DNA of 34,168 nt from an uncultured Bacteroidales bacterium (GTDB lineage: Bacteria > Bacteroidota > Bacteroidia > Bacteroidales > UBA932): NCBI GenBank assembly GCA_945874155.1, contig CAMCFO010000003.1:72581-106748 (forward strand). Reading direction: 5' to 3'. Under the pieces are notes generated by a model that was given only the letters and a program-made list of their open reading frames with translations, was not told the DNA's origin and ran no database searches. The position numbers and the translations under genes were made by a program. Below are positions 8,641 through 18,009 of this stretch, piece after piece. Position 1 is the first letter of the stretch; each line of letters starts with the position of its first letter.

Positions 8641-8671
8641 GAAAAGGAGCAAAAAGTTCATTTTTGCTCCT
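8641..8671 (-). terminator. Intrinsic terminator of the GH97 gene
   Basis: AGGAGCAAAAA (8645-8655) pairs perfectly over 11 bp with 8661-8671 around a 5-nt loop. The minus-strand stem is followed by TTTTC (8645-8641). It separates the GH97 gene from the TonB-receptor operon. Confidence 0.75.
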
Positions 8672-8693
8672 GAATACAATTATGTCCGAATCC

Positions 8694-10685
8694 TTATTTC
8701 CTGATGAATTTCACGGCAAATCCGCCTCCCGGAGCAAGGTGAATCTTAAGGCATCCGGCTCCGTTGATTGCCCCTTTCTCAACCTTGTAGTCACAGGCAA
8801 TCCTGTCCGCATTCATCCCGTCCTTGAAGATAAGCATCTCATATTCAGTCTCTCCAAGGAAAGACAAATCCAGTTCGACATCCCGTGGGGTCCAGTCGGT
8901 GATACCTCCGACATACCAGTCGTCCCCGCTTCGGCGTGCGGCCACCACATACTCTCCGACCTTGCCGTCAATGAACCTCGTCTCATCCCAGACCGTAGGA
9001 ATCCTGCTAATGAAATCGCAGCACTCCTGATTGTCCATATAGTTGCTCGGAGTGTCGCAGAGCATATTGAGCGGAGAATCCAGCACCATATACAAGCCCA
9101 GCTGGTGGCACCGCGTACCCTGGCTCATAGGCTCGTTGTACACAGGTGTAAAATTGGAATAAGTGGCATTGCGCATAGCTCCCTGAGTGTAGTCCATAGG
9201 CCCTGCAATCTGGCGAGTGAAAGGAATGGTCACGTCGTAGTGCACCTGGTCCTTATCCTTAGCTGTCCATTTCACAGTTTCCAATCCGTGTACGCCCTCA
9301 TAGTTCAGCACGTTAGGCCAGGTCCTCGTGATGCCCGCAGGCTTGTGTGTGCCGTGCATATCGATAACCAGATGATACTTGGCTGCAATCTCCGCGCAAT
9401 CGTATTCGAATTCCGTCATATACTGGTCGTCCCTGTCGAGGAAGTCCACTTTGAAGCCCTTCACGCCCATCTCGGCATAATGGCGGCAGATATTCTCCAT
9501 ATCCTTCTGAAATGCCAGGAAACCTGCCCAAAGAATGATATCGACACCCTTCGCCTCGGCATACTTCACTATGCCTTCGAGGTCGATTTCGGGATTCAGC
9601 ACCATCAGGTCCTCACCCTTGCCTGCAGCCCAGCCGTCGTCCATAATGACATATTCAATACCGTTGGCTGCGGCGAAATCGATATAATATTTATATGTCT
9701 GAGTGTTGATTCCGGCCTTGAAATCCACGCCCTTGATGTTCCAGTCGTTCCACCAGTCCCAAGCCACTTTGCCCGGCTTTATCCAGGATGTGTCCTCCAC
9801 TTTGGAAGGCTCTGCCAGCAGCCAGGTGAGATCGCTTTCGGCAACTGTGAGGTCGCTGCCCACTACGAAAAGTCTCCACGGGAAAGCCCTTGCCCCTTCT
9901 GTCTTTGCGATGTAATTTTCGCGCTCGGATACCATAAGCTGGATGTTGTTGTAGCCTCCGGCAGCCTGTGTTTTCGGATACTGGGCCTGCACGCCCTTGA
10001 GAGATGTGCCAGAATTCGGGTTGAGGAGGAAGAGGCCAGGGAAGGAGTCGATATTGACTTCGCTTATGCAGACTTTCAGCCCTTCACCGGCATCGACAAG
10101 CAAAGGGGTGAAGGAGAGCCTGCCCGGATTGAGTCCGGAAAGTTTGCACTCCGTGTAGAGATTCTCGAAGGAATTGAAATACTGGGAAGTTATGTCTCCA
10201 TCGGCACTGCCTCTCACATAAGGGGCAAAGCATCTGTAGTCGTCTGCAAAATTCACCACCATCTGTTCGCTTTCGATGATGACTCCCTCTTTCCTTGAGG
10301 AGGCAAAACGGTATGCGACACCGTCATTATATGCCCGGAATTCCAGAGACCATCCGCCTTTGAAATCAAGTTTGAGGCTGTTGTGACGGTCTGTCACTTT
10401 CGAGTTGCGGTACAATACGGCATCAAGCACTTCGTCTGCGCTGCCTCTCTTTACTTTTGAAGCTTTCACTTTGCCGCCCCAGATGCTGCCGTCTGCAAGT
10501 TTGTAGGATATTGGCGAAGGGGTGATTATCTGCCTTCCATCCACGCTCATTGTCCAGGTGATTTCCTCTGCTGTGGAAACTGTGACAGAAATTTTGCCGT
10601 CAGGTGAGAGCAGATTATAGTCTTTGGCAAAAAGCCCGGCGCAGATGCAAAGGGCTGAAAGTACGGAAATTGTTTTTATGAACAT
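8694..10685 (-). CDS. Glycoside hydrolase family 97, retaining alpha-galactosidase type
   Basis: This 663-residue secreted or periplasmic enzyme has a signal peptide (MFIKTISVLSALCICAGLFA), an N-terminal beta-sandwich (~22-290), a (beta/alpha)8 barrel (~300-560) and a C-terminal beta domain. Family knowledge: GH97 contains inverting alpha-glucosidases (SusB type, with a glutamate base pair) and retaining alpha-galactosidases (BtGH97b type, Asp415 nucleophile and Glu470 acid/base). Here D414 in GFKVDFLDRDD and E463 in LNYEGVHGLE sit where the retaining pair is expected, so cleavage of alpha-galactosides is the better prediction. W309-WxxW and MDDGWA (347-352) belong to the same active site. 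The gene stands alone, with no SusC/SusD pair. The start is the ATG at 10685, immediately before the signal peptide. I found no convincing promoter in the 132-bp gap upstream. Confidence 0.92.
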   Translation of the reverse strand: MFIKTISVLSALCICAGLFAKDYNLLSPDGKISVTVSTAEEITWTMSVDGRQIITPSPISYKLADGSIWGGKVKASKVKRGSADEVLDAVLYRNSKVTDRHNSLKLDFKGGWSLEFRAYNDGVAYRFASSRKEGVIIESEQMVVNFADDYRCFAPYVRGSADGDITSQYFNSFENLYTECKLSGLNPGRLSFTPLLVDAGEGLKVCISEVNIDSFPGLFLLNPNSGTSLKGVQAQYPKTQAAGGYNNIQLMVSERENYIAKTEGARAFPWRLFVVGSDLTVAESDLTWLLAEPSKVEDTSWIKPGKVAWDWWNDWNIKGVDFKAGINTQTYKYYIDFAAANGIEYVIMDDGWAAGKGEDLMVLNPEIDLEGIVKYAEAKGVDIILWAGFLAFQKDMENICRHYAEMGVKGFKVDFLDRDDQYMTEFEYDCAEIAAKYHLVIDMHGTHKPAGITRTWPNVLNYEGVHGLETVKWTAKDKDQVHYDVTIPFTRQIAGPMDYTQGAMRNATYSNFTPVYNEPMSQGTRCHQLGLYMVLDSPLNMLCDTPSNYMDNQECCDFISRIPTVWDETRFIDGKVGEYVVAARRSGDDWYVGGITDWTPRDVELDLSFLGETEYEMLIFKDGMNADRIACDYKVEKGAINGAGCLKIHLAPGGGFAVKFIRK

Positions 10686-10817
10686 AAATATATGGTTTTT
10701 AATTGTCTGATAATTAGACTTTATGTTAACACGCGGGAACGCAAAACGTATTAGTCCTATCAGCAGGTTCCGGCTTTTTTATGATTCTCCGGGCAAATCT
10801 CTGCAAGTATAAATAAA

Positions 10818-11927
10818 TCATGGTATAACCACACGTTCAATGCGTCGCGGCACGGAAGTCAGAATCTCGTAAGGAATAGTCCCCAGGATTTCAGCAAGTT
10901 CTGAAATTGTCGGCTCTTTCCCGAATATGGTTACAGTATCTCCCACCTTTGCCTCCACTCCGGTGATGTCCAGCATACACATATCCATACAAATATTCCC
11001 TATGGTCGGCACTCTTTTCCCGTTCAGCAGGAATGATGCCCTTCCGCAGCCCAGGAGCCTGTCGATACCGTCCGCATAGCCCACAGGAATAGTGGCAGTG
11101 ACTGTCCCTCCCGCAGCAATCTTCCCGTGCCTGCCGTAGCCCACCGTGCCGTCTTCCGGTTTCAAATGCTTAATTTGCAATATCTTGCACTTGAGAGAAG
11201 CCACCGGTGCAAGTTTTACCCCGGGCAGTGCGCTGATGCCGTAAATCCCTATGCCCAGACGCACCATATCGAACTGGTACTGAGGGAATCTCTCTATGCC
11301 TGCCGAATTCAGAATGTGCCACATAGGCTTGTAGCCAAGCGAGTCGGAAAGAGCCCCGGCATTCTGTTGAAACAGCTCAATCTGCCCCAGGGTGAAATCG
11401 TCGTTGTCCGGCTCATCGGAGGCTGCAAGGTGGGAAAAAATTGACTTTACCCTCACCCTGTCGGTCTTGGAGAGGTAGTCCTCGAGTTCTGCAAGCTCCG
11501 AAGTCATAAAGCCCAGACGGTGCATGCCGGTGTCCAGCTTGATATGTATGGGGAAATTGCGTATGTCCCGTTCTTCCAATGTCTTGCACAGAATGTCCAA
11601 AGCACTTGTATTCGGGATGCTGGGTTCCAGATTGTTGTCGATGATTTCATTGAAGAAGTCTGTCCCGGCAGTAAGCACGAGTATGGGTTTGTGAATCCCT
11701 GCTTCCCTCAATTCCATTCCCTCGACCGGATAAGCCACTGCAAGATAGTCGGCTCCGGCCTCAGTCATCATTTTCGCAAATTCCACGGCACCGTGCCCGT
11801 AGGCATTGGCCTTGACCAGCACCAGCATTTTGGTTTGGGGCTTGAGCAGTCCCCTGAAATATTTGTAGTTGTCACGACATCCGGACAGGTCCAGTTCAAG
11901 TCGTGAAAAATCATTTTCTCCGAACAT
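10818..11927 (-). CDS. alr: Alanine racemase
   Basis: This 369-residue, PLP-dependent cytosolic enzyme interconverts L- and D-alanine for peptidoglycan. The PLP lysine is K39 in LVLVKANAYGHGA and the second catalytic base is Y264 in GTVGYGRHG. The barrel motifs HIKLDTGMHRLGF and MVRLGIGIYG, and the C-terminal GNICMDMCMLDITG, are typical. Many Bacteroidetes carry alanine racemase fused to MurF; this one is free-standing. I chose the ATG at 11927 (MFGENDFSRLELDLSG), because the longer reading frame would run through the promoter and into the divergent gene's leader. It diverges from the DJ-1 gene across 120 bp. Confidence 0.93.
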   Translation of the reverse strand: MFGENDFSRLELDLSGCRDNYKYFRGLLKPQTKMLVLVKANAYGHGAVEFAKMMTEAGADYLAVAYPVEGMELREAGIHKPILVLTAGTDFFNEIIDNNLEPSIPNTSALDILCKTLEERDIRNFPIHIKLDTGMHRLGFMTSELAELEDYLSKTDRVRVKSIFSHLAASDEPDNDDFTLGQIELFQQNAGALSDSLGYKPMWHILNSAGIERFPQYQFDMVRLGIGIYGISALPGVKLAPVASLKCKILQIKHLKPEDGTVGYGRHGKIAAGGTVTATIPVGYADGIDRLLGCGRASFLLNGKRVPTIGNICMDMCMLDITGVEAKVGDTVTIFGKEPTISELAEILGTIPYEILTSVPRRIERVVIP

Positions 11928-11951
11928 TGCATTCAAATTTGAAAAGGAGTG

Positions 11952-11959
11952 CAAAAGTA
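11952..11959 (-). promoter_or_regulatory. -7 box for alr
   Basis: On the minus strand TACTTTTG matches TAnnTTTG exactly and lies 24 nt before the alr ATG. About 20 nt further upstream there is only a TTTCG, so the -33 element is imperfect. Confidence 0.45.
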
Positions 11960-11971
11960 CGACTTTTTTGC

Positions 11972-11979
11972 TATTTTTG
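11972..11979 (+). promoter_or_regulatory. -7 box for the DJ-1/PfpI gene
   Basis: TATTTTTG matches TAnnTTTG on the plus strand, 68 nt before the ATG at 12048. I see no TTTG at the usual 19-21 nt upstream. It lies almost back to back with the alr promoter, so one regulator could cover both. Confidence 0.3.
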
Positions 11980-12047
11980 CGAAATACCTGCCTAATGTTT
12001 TTGGGCATAATACAACGGAGTATAGACAAATCATACAACTTGAGAAT

Positions 12048-12620
12048 ATGAATTATCTTTTTTTGGCCGAAGGATTCGAAATAGTCGAAGCTATGGCACC
12101 GGCAGATATGATTTCAAGAGCCGGAATCCCCCTTACAACAGTCTCTATCAGTCAGGAGCGCTTGGTTTCAAGCTCCCACGGAATCCAGGTTTACGCGGAT
12201 ATTGTATGGGATGAATTCAAGTCCGGAATCGCTGTCGAGGAACTGCGTGCGGATGACATTCTGATTTTTCCGGGAGGGATGCCGGGTTCAGTCAATCTGG
12301 CAGAAAAGACTGAACTTATGGACATTCTCCAGAAACATTTCGGCAGGGGAGGCAATGTGGCTGCAATCTGCGCAGCTCCAAGTGTGGTTCTGGGCAAGCT
12401 GGACGGCATCGCAGACAGGAAAATGTGCTGTTATCAGGGTTTTGAGCAGGCCTTGATTGAAAAAGGGGCCCAGGTGGACGTTAAGAATGGCGTAGTTATT
12501 GATAGAAATATGGTAACATCCCGCGGCGCGGGTCACGCGATTGCATTCGGACTTGCAATCGTGTCTCTTTTGCGGGGTCAGGCTCAGGCAGACAAAGTTG
12601 CAGGGGCAATAATGCTGTAA
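12048..12620 (+). CDS. DJ-1/PfpI family protein
   Basis: This 190-residue single-domain cytosolic protein has the DJ-1 fold. The reactive cysteine is C108 in the nucleophile elbow AAICAAP. The conserved glutamate is E14 (EGFEIVEAMAPADMISRAGI aligns with the E18 region of human DJ-1). FPGGMPG and the terminal GAGHAIAFGLAIV are family marks. Members are described as glyoxalase III, deglycase or oxidative-stress chaperones (YajL-like); the sequence does not decide which. I start at the ATG at 12048, because the longer frame reaches back into the alr promoter. The zinc peptidase gene follows in the same direction after 45 nt. Confidence 0.88.
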   Translation: MNYLFLAEGFEIVEAMAPADMISRAGIPLTTVSISQERLVSSSHGIQVYADIVWDEFKSGIAVEELRADDILIFPGGMPGSVNLAEKTELMDILQKHFGRGGNVAAICAAPSVVLGKLDGIADRKMCCYQGFEQALIEKGAQVDVKNGVVIDRNMVTSRGAGHAIAFGLAIVSLLRGQAQADKVAGAIML

Positions 12621-12665
12621 GCGCTGATAGGGATGCAGTGAAAGTTGAATTTGATAAAAAGAATT

Positions 12666-13340
12666 ATGTCTATTTGGGTTATAATGTTTGCAGTGATGCT
12701 GCTCAGCTTTGCGGTGCAGCAGGTGCTCGAAAACAAATTCCGGAAATATTCTGAGATTTCGAATTCCGGCAGAATGACAGGGGCTGAAGTTGCAGTCCGT
12801 ATGCTGGAATATTATGGCATACACAATGTCAAAGTGCGTGAGACCGAAGGCTTCCTGACGGACCATTTCGACCCACGCTCAATGACGGTCAACCTCAGCC
12901 GTGCGGTTTATTCAAGCAGTTCCATCGCTGCTGCGGCAGTGGCGGCCCACGAATGCGGACATGTTGTGCAGCACGCTCAGGGCTATGCTCCAGTCAGGCT
13001 GCGTACGGCATTGGTTCCGGTGGTCAATTTCTGCAATATGACTGTGCAGTGGGTGCTGCTTGCGGGTGTTCTCCTGATAAATGTATTCCCTATGCTCATT
13101 TGGGTGGGAATAGTGCTCTTTGCAATGACTACTTTATTCAGTTTTGTAACCCTTCCTTGCGAAATCAACGCCAGCCAGAGGGCTGTGGCCTGGTTGAGCA
13201 ATACGGGTGTGGTGACTGATGCGGAAAGACCTATGGCTGTGGATGCCCTCAAATGGGCTGCCTACACCTATGTGATTGCAGCTATCGGTTCCCTCGCAAC
13301 CTTGTTCTATTATATAGGTATCGCTTCCCGACGCAATTAG
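12666..13340 (+). CDS. Membrane-bound neutral zinc metallopeptidase (YugP / Zn_peptidase_2 type)
   Basis: This 224-residue membrane protein has the zinc site H95-E96-C97-G98-H99 in AAHECGHVVQH. The likely third ligand is the glutamate in LPCEINASQRA. Hydrophobic segments lie at the N-terminus (WVIMFAVMLLSFAV), after the zinc motif (WVLLAGVLLINVFPMLIWVGIVLFAM) and near the end (YVIAAIGSLATLFYYI). The order matches the Bacteroidetes members of PF04298. Its physiological substrate is unknown. The ATG at 12666 gives a normal family N-terminus; an in-frame TTG at 12645 is less likely. It ends 17 bp from the convergent ABC-F gene, with no clear terminator between them. Confidence 0.88.
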   Translation: MSIWVIMFAVMLLSFAVQQVLENKFRKYSEISNSGRMTGAEVAVRMLEYYGIHNVKVRETEGFLTDHFDPRSMTVNLSRAVYSSSSIAAAAVAAHECGHVVQHAQGYAPVRLRTALVPVVNFCNMTVQWVLLAGVLLINVFPMLIWVGIVLFAMTTLFSFVTLPCEINASQRAVAWLSNTGVVTDAERPMAVDALKWAAYTYVIAAIGSLATLFYYIGIASRRN

Positions 13341-13357
13341 TTCAATCGACCGGGGCG

Positions 13358-15169
13358 TCAGGATTGCTTCTCATAGAGTTCCAGAAGGCGGAGTTCCTTT
13401 TCGTCAATTTCTGTAAGCAGTCCGCCTATACGTTCTGAAGCCTTGAGAGTCTGTTCCATATCCGACCCCGGATTGCTGAGCAGTTCCTCAAGGCTCTTCT
13501 TTTCTGCTCCGAGCTTGTCCAGATCGGCCTCCAGAGCCTCCAGTTCCTTCTGTTCTTTCCAAGTGAGTTTCTTCTTTGTCACCTTCTCCTGTTTTTGCAC
13601 AGGTTTAGATGCCGCCTCCGCTGCCCGAAGCTGGGATTTCTCCGCAGCCTCAAGTGCCTTGATGTATTCCCGGTACTCGCTGTAGCCTCCTATGAAATCC
13701 TTCACCTTGCCGTTCCCGGTAAAAATCAGCAGGTGATCCACAAGTCTGTCCAGGAAATGCCTGTCGTGCGAGACTATGACCAGACTGCCCTGATAGTCCT
13801 TGAGATATTCCTCCAGCACATTCAGAGTCACAATGTCCAGGTCGTTGGTCGGTTCGTCCAGAATCAGCAGGTTCGGCTGCCTCATAAGTATGGTCAGAAG
13901 ATAGAGCCTGCGCCTTTCTCCTCCGCTGAGTTTTGAAACCTTGTTGTTGAGCATATCGTGGGGAAAGAGAAAGCGGTTGAGCAGGCTCGTGTCATTGACG
14001 GTCTCAAGCACGGTCTGGTCCTCATCGAAACTCATTCCGCTCTGGCAGTAATAGCCCACTTTCACAGACTCACCCCTTTCAATCGTGCCGGTGTAACCTC
14101 CGAGGTTTCCTGTAAGCAAATCTATGAATGTGCTTTTGCCCACTCCGTTCCTGCCCACTATGCCCACCTTCTCACCCCTGGAGAAATTGTAGGAAAAGTG
14201 GTCCAGATAACACTCGTCACCATAGTGGAAACTCACATCCTTGCAGTCTATAATCTTGCTGCCCAAGCGGTTGGCCAGTTTGGCCCCGGAGGAAAATCCG
14301 CTGCCGCTCATCCCATCGCTCACTCCGGACATATCAACGCTCTTCTGACGAATGACCTCTTCCGACCTGTCCTTCAATTTGTAGAAAGCGTCAATCCTGT
14401 ATTTCGCCTTGCCGGAACGGGCGCAGGGGGTGCTTCGTATCCATTCCAATTCGCGGCGCAGGATATTGCGCACCTTGTCGGTGTTGGCATTCCAGTTGGA
14501 TATGCGCTCATCCCTTTTCTCCAGATAGTTCTCATAATCACCGCGATAGGTATAGACTGCACCCCTTTCCATCTCCATCACAATATTGCATACGCTGTCC
14601 AGAAAATACCTGTCGTGGGTGACCATCAGCAGCGTGCAACGGGAACGCTTCAGATAGTTCTCAAGATATTCTATGGCATCTATGTCAAGATGGTTCGTGG
14701 GCTCGTCCATTATAAGGAACTCGGCTTCGGAGGCCAGCATCTGAGTCAGTGCAACCCTTTTCACCTCGCCTCCCGACAGTTCCTCCATAGTCCTGCTGCC
14801 GTCCCCGAGGCGGAATTCCGTGAGAATGCGTTTGACCCTCCTCTCATATTCCCAGAGATGCTCCTGGTCCAGCCCCGCGGTGAAATCCCGGCTGCTCTCC
14901 ATTATCTGCGTGAAAATCTCCCGCTTCGGGTCAAACTCATACTCCTGTTCCAGAAATGCGATGCGTATGTCCTTGAGAAACATTATCTTGCCTCCTGAGT
15001 CACTCTTGTCCTTTCCGGCGAGTATGCGCATCAGGGAGGTCTTGCCGGTTCCGTTAGGTGCAATGAGGGCGATTTTGTCGCCCTCATTCACATTGAAACT
15101 TATGTTCTCGAAAAGGACTTTAGGCCCGTAGGATTTCGAGATGTTTTCGATTTGCAGATAACTTGCCAT
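13358..15169 (-). CDS. ABC-F family ATPase, Uup-like
   Basis: This 603-residue soluble protein has two ABC cassettes and no membrane segments. Cassette 1 has Walker A APNGTGKTS (37-45), signature LSGGEVKR (131-138) and D155-E156. Cassette 2 has Walker A GRNGVGKST (339-347), signature LSGGERRR (414-421) and D438-E439. The linker carries RSTPCARSGKAKYRIDAFYKL, close to Uup's STPxARxxKxKARI. The basic, charged C-terminal coiled coil (~525-603; KKKLTWKEQKELEALEADLDKL) is also Uup-like. Known ABC-F proteins act on ribosomes or, for Uup, on DNA and translation stress. The gene begins 1 nt after the stop of the M16 peptidase gene, so the two are translationally linked. Confidence 0.9.
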   Translation of the reverse strand: MASYLQIENISKSYGPKVLFENISFNVNEGDKIALIAPNGTGKTSLMRILAGKDKSDSGGKIMFLKDIRIAFLEQEYEFDPKREIFTQIMESSRDFTAGLDQEHLWEYERRVKRILTEFRLGDGSRTMEELSGGEVKRVALTQMLASEAEFLIMDEPTNHLDIDAIEYLENYLKRSRCTLLMVTHDRYFLDSVCNIVMEMERGAVYTYRGDYENYLEKRDERISNWNANTDKVRNILRRELEWIRSTPCARSGKAKYRIDAFYKLKDRSEEVIRQKSVDMSGVSDGMSGSGFSSGAKLANRLGSKIIDCKDVSFHYGDECYLDHFSYNFSRGEKVGIVGRNGVGKSTFIDLLTGNLGGYTGTIERGESVKVGYYCQSGMSFDEDQTVLETVNDTSLLNRFLFPHDMLNNKVSKLSGGERRRLYLLTILMRQPNLLILDEPTNDLDIVTLNVLEEYLKDYQGSLVIVSHDRHFLDRLVDHLLIFTGNGKVKDFIGGYSEYREYIKALEAAEKSQLRAAEAASKPVQKQEKVTKKKLTWKEQKELEALEADLDKLGAEKKSLEELLSNPGSDMEQTLKASERIGGLLTEIDEKELRLLELYEKQS

Positions 15170-15170
15170 A

Positions 15171-17990
15171 TTATTCTCTTTCAGCCACTTTGTCCGGGCT
15201 CATCACCACTTCGACATAATTGCCCTGGGTGAGGAATGCCTGTGCGGCAGCCTTGATTTCCTCCGGATTCAGACTTCCGACTGCAGCCTCATACTCCTTG
15301 TCGTAGTCTATGCCCAGACGCAGGTTTTCGAGTATGCACTTGGACCAATATCCGTTGTTGATTCTCTTTTCGGAAACGAGTTTCTTGAAATACTCGTTGG
15401 TGCGTGTCATCTGTTCCTGTGTCGGACCTTCCTCCGCCAGTTTCCGGATGCCCTGTTTTGCGAGCTCTATGAGTTTGTCGCACTGAGTAGGGTTGGTTTC
15501 AAAATAGAATTGGAGTGTGGCGGACTCCACAGGCTCATAATCTATATCCGTCATAGCCTGGGCACCATAGGTTCCACCCTCTTCCTCACGCAGCGTGTCC
15601 GTGTAAATCATATCGAGAATGTAGCTTACGGCATCCATAGTGATTTCAGCTTTGACGGAATAAGGGATATTTGCGGAATACTGTCCGAAAACGGTGTTCT
15701 TCGGAGTCTGCATATCAGTCGTGAAATGGTTGATGACCTCACCCTTGACCGGCACAGGATAGTTCTTCAGATTCCATTTTGTGGCCTTTTTGCCCTTGGC
15801 TATTGAACCGAGGTACTTCTCGCACATAGGCTTGAAGCTCTCAAGGTCGATATTGCCCACAAAGACTGCCGTCAGCCCTGCTGCATCGGAGAAGAGCCTC
15901 CTGTAGATTTTCTCGTAGGTGGCCAGACTTGCCTTTTCGAGCACGTCCTCATTGATGAGAACCATTCTTTCATTGCCTCCGTAGATGCTCCGGACCATCT
16001 GGTTCTGGAATTTGAAGTTCGGCTGGTTGATGATGTTAGGGAGCACTGCCCTTATCTGGCTGATGCCGAGGTTGAATTCCTCCTCGTCAAAACGCGGATC
16101 TGCGAAATTGAGGTAGAGAATCTGGAGGGCCGTTTCAAGGTCCTTCGGAGTGGACTGGCCTGTGAATCCGTGACGTATGTCGTTGATTTCGGTGTTGATT
16201 GAAAGGTTCTTGCCTGAGAGCATCTTGCCCACTTCCGTACCTGAGAATCTGGAAATTCCGCAGTTCCTGTTGAAGAGGGTGAATATGTTGTCCTCCACGC
16301 TATAGAGTTCCTCATTGCTCAGGAGAGTCTTTCCGCCGTCCTTACTGAGGCTGAAAATCACCTGGTCCTTTTTGTATTCCGTAGGGAGCACAATCACCTT
16401 CACTCCGTTCTTGAGCATCCATACGGTTGAGCCGCAAGGACCCTGGAGTTCTTTGGTAACCTTTGACCCCTTGAGAGATGCCGGGTCCACAAACTCTGAT
16501 GCCACCTCGGTCTCCACAGGAGCCTCGATTTCGCTTGCCTGCACTTCTGTAAGTATGCCTGCAATCTGCTCTTCTGTAGGATGAGACAGACCTTCTTTTG
16601 CCGGTGCCTTGTAGAGGATTGTGAGGCTGTGGTCATCTATGCAGGCCTTCGCCACCGCATTGAAAATCTCGTCAGGAAGATTGGTAAGCATCATCTGAGC
16701 AAGCTGAAGCCTGATCTGAGGGGTGAGGAAGGATTGGTTGTAGAAGAAGTTGTATATCAGAGGCCATACGAACTCGGAGTTTTTGCGGGTGTCGGCTGCC
16801 TCGACTGCTTTTTCGTAGGAACTCAGAATATTGTCCTTTGCTCTCTGGATTTCGGAAGCAGTGAATCCGTAGCGTCTCATCCTTTCCACCTCGGTCAGGA
16901 CAGCGCGCAGTGCCTTTTCATATTCGCCGTCTTTGAAGCTTGTGCTCACCTGGGTCACTTCGCAGGTCTCGCAGAGGTTGCCTATGCCCAGACTTGCATA
17001 GAGGAAAGGTGCGTCCGGTTTGCTGCGCAAGTCCTCAAATCTCTCTGCCATAATCTGATAGACTATGCTTTTGGCAAGGTCGGTGAGGAAGCCCATATCA
17101 GTGCTGTTGAACTCAATCGGAGTGGCCTCGGTCTTCCAGAGAATTTCGATGCTGCTGTTGCTCCTCTCAGGGTCCGTTAGTATTCCTATCAGCGGTTCTT
17201 CGTTGCGTGGTATCATAATCACATCCTTCGGCTTTGGATTCTCCGCTGCAGGGATGTCGGCAAAGAGGCTCTTGATTTTCGCCTCAATGCTGTCCACGTC
17301 AATGTCGCCTACTACGATAAGCGCTTGAAGGTCAGGACGGTACCAAGTCTTGTAGAAATTGGTGAGGCTCTCCGGCTTGAAAGACTCGAGGTTCTCCTGG
17401 CTTCCGATGAGCGTGCAGCCCGCGTATTTGCTGTCTCCGTAATAATATGGGAGGGACTGCTCGTGGAGTCTCCAGTCTGCAGTCCTGCGTGTTCTTCTCT
17501 CCTCGATGATGACTCCTCTTTCATTGTCGATTTCCACCGGGTCGCAGGTCACAAAATGCGAATAGTCGTGCATCACGAGCAGGCAGGTGTCTATGATGCC
17601 CTCGCGGGTGGTCGGCATATTGTTGAGCATATAGGTGGTCACCTCCACGCCTGTGGATGCGTTGATGTTGCCGCCGAATGAGGCACCTATGCTCTGGAGA
17701 TAGTTGAGCAGGGACTTTCCCGGGAAATTCTTGGTGCCGTTGAAGCACATATGCTCCAGGAAATGGGCCAGTCCGTCCTGGTCCGGTGTCTCCTGAATCG
17801 CTCCCACGTGGGTTGCGAGGTAGTACTCTGCCCTTTGTGCAGGCTTGTCGTTATGTCTTATATAATAGGTCATTCCGTTGTCCAACTTGCCCACCCTGAC
17901 CTCGGGGTCGTTAGGAAGTTGCTGCGCTCCTTGCGCAAATGCGGCAGTTGAAATTGCTATTGCCGCAATGAAAATCAAGATTCTTTTCAT
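15171..17990 (-). CDS. M16 family zinc peptidase (pitrilysin/PqqL-like), secreted
   Basis: This 939-residue protein has a signal peptide (MKRILIFIAAIAISTAAFAQ) and two M16 halves. The first half keeps the inverted zinc motif H76-F-L-E79-H80 and the expected third ligand E157 in NERGVIIEE. The second half (~500-939) lacks the motif, as is normal for the inactive partner domain. It should act in the periplasm on peptides or small proteins. The start is the ATG at 17990; an ATG 9 nt further upstream gives the same signal peptide with three extra residues. It follows the HTH gene by 19 nt and precedes the ABC-F gene by 1 nt, so a three-gene operon is likely. The functional link is not obvious. 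Confidence 0.92.
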   Translation of the reverse strand: MKRILIFIAAIAISTAAFAQGAQQLPNDPEVRVGKLDNGMTYYIRHNDKPAQRAEYYLATHVGAIQETPDQDGLAHFLEHMCFNGTKNFPGKSLLNYLQSIGASFGGNINASTGVEVTTYMLNNMPTTREGIIDTCLLVMHDYSHFVTCDPVEIDNERGVIIEERRTRRTADWRLHEQSLPYYYGDSKYAGCTLIGSQENLESFKPESLTNFYKTWYRPDLQALIVVGDIDVDSIEAKIKSLFADIPAAENPKPKDVIMIPRNEEPLIGILTDPERSNSSIEILWKTEATPIEFNSTDMGFLTDLAKSIVYQIMAERFEDLRSKPDAPFLYASLGIGNLCETCEVTQVSTSFKDGEYEKALRAVLTEVERMRRYGFTASEIQRAKDNILSSYEKAVEAADTRKNSEFVWPLIYNFFYNQSFLTPQIRLQLAQMMLTNLPDEIFNAVAKACIDDHSLTILYKAPAKEGLSHPTEEQIAGILTEVQASEIEAPVETEVASEFVDPASLKGSKVTKELQGPCGSTVWMLKNGVKVIVLPTEYKKDQVIFSLSKDGGKTLLSNEELYSVEDNIFTLFNRNCGISRFSGTEVGKMLSGKNLSINTEINDIRHGFTGQSTPKDLETALQILYLNFADPRFDEEEFNLGISQIRAVLPNIINQPNFKFQNQMVRSIYGGNERMVLINEDVLEKASLATYEKIYRRLFSDAAGLTAVFVGNIDLESFKPMCEKYLGSIAKGKKATKWNLKNYPVPVKGEVINHFTTDMQTPKNTVFGQYSANIPYSVKAEITMDAVSYILDMIYTDTLREEEGGTYGAQAMTDIDYEPVESATLQFYFETNPTQCDKLIELAKQGIRKLAEEGPTQEQMTRTNEYFKKLVSEKRINNGYWSKCILENLRLGIDYDKEYEAAVGSLNPEEIKAAAQAFLTQGNYVEVVMSPDKVAERE

Positions 17991-18009
17991 TATTATCATC
18001 TTTTTAGAC

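Noticed and set aside
8664..10298. Long plus-strand frame of 544 codons
   Set aside because: It lies entirely opposite the GH97 gene, whose catalytic motifs are complete. The plus-strand protein has no recognisable domain or promoter.
10686..10817. Possible promoter for GH97 or terminator for alr
   Set aside because: I found no TAnnTTTG with a partner box close to the GH97 start and only a 4-bp GTCT/AGAC stem, so nothing is called.
13958..14998. Plus-strand frame of 346 codons
   Set aside because: It is the reverse shadow of the ABC-F gene, which has both full cassettes.
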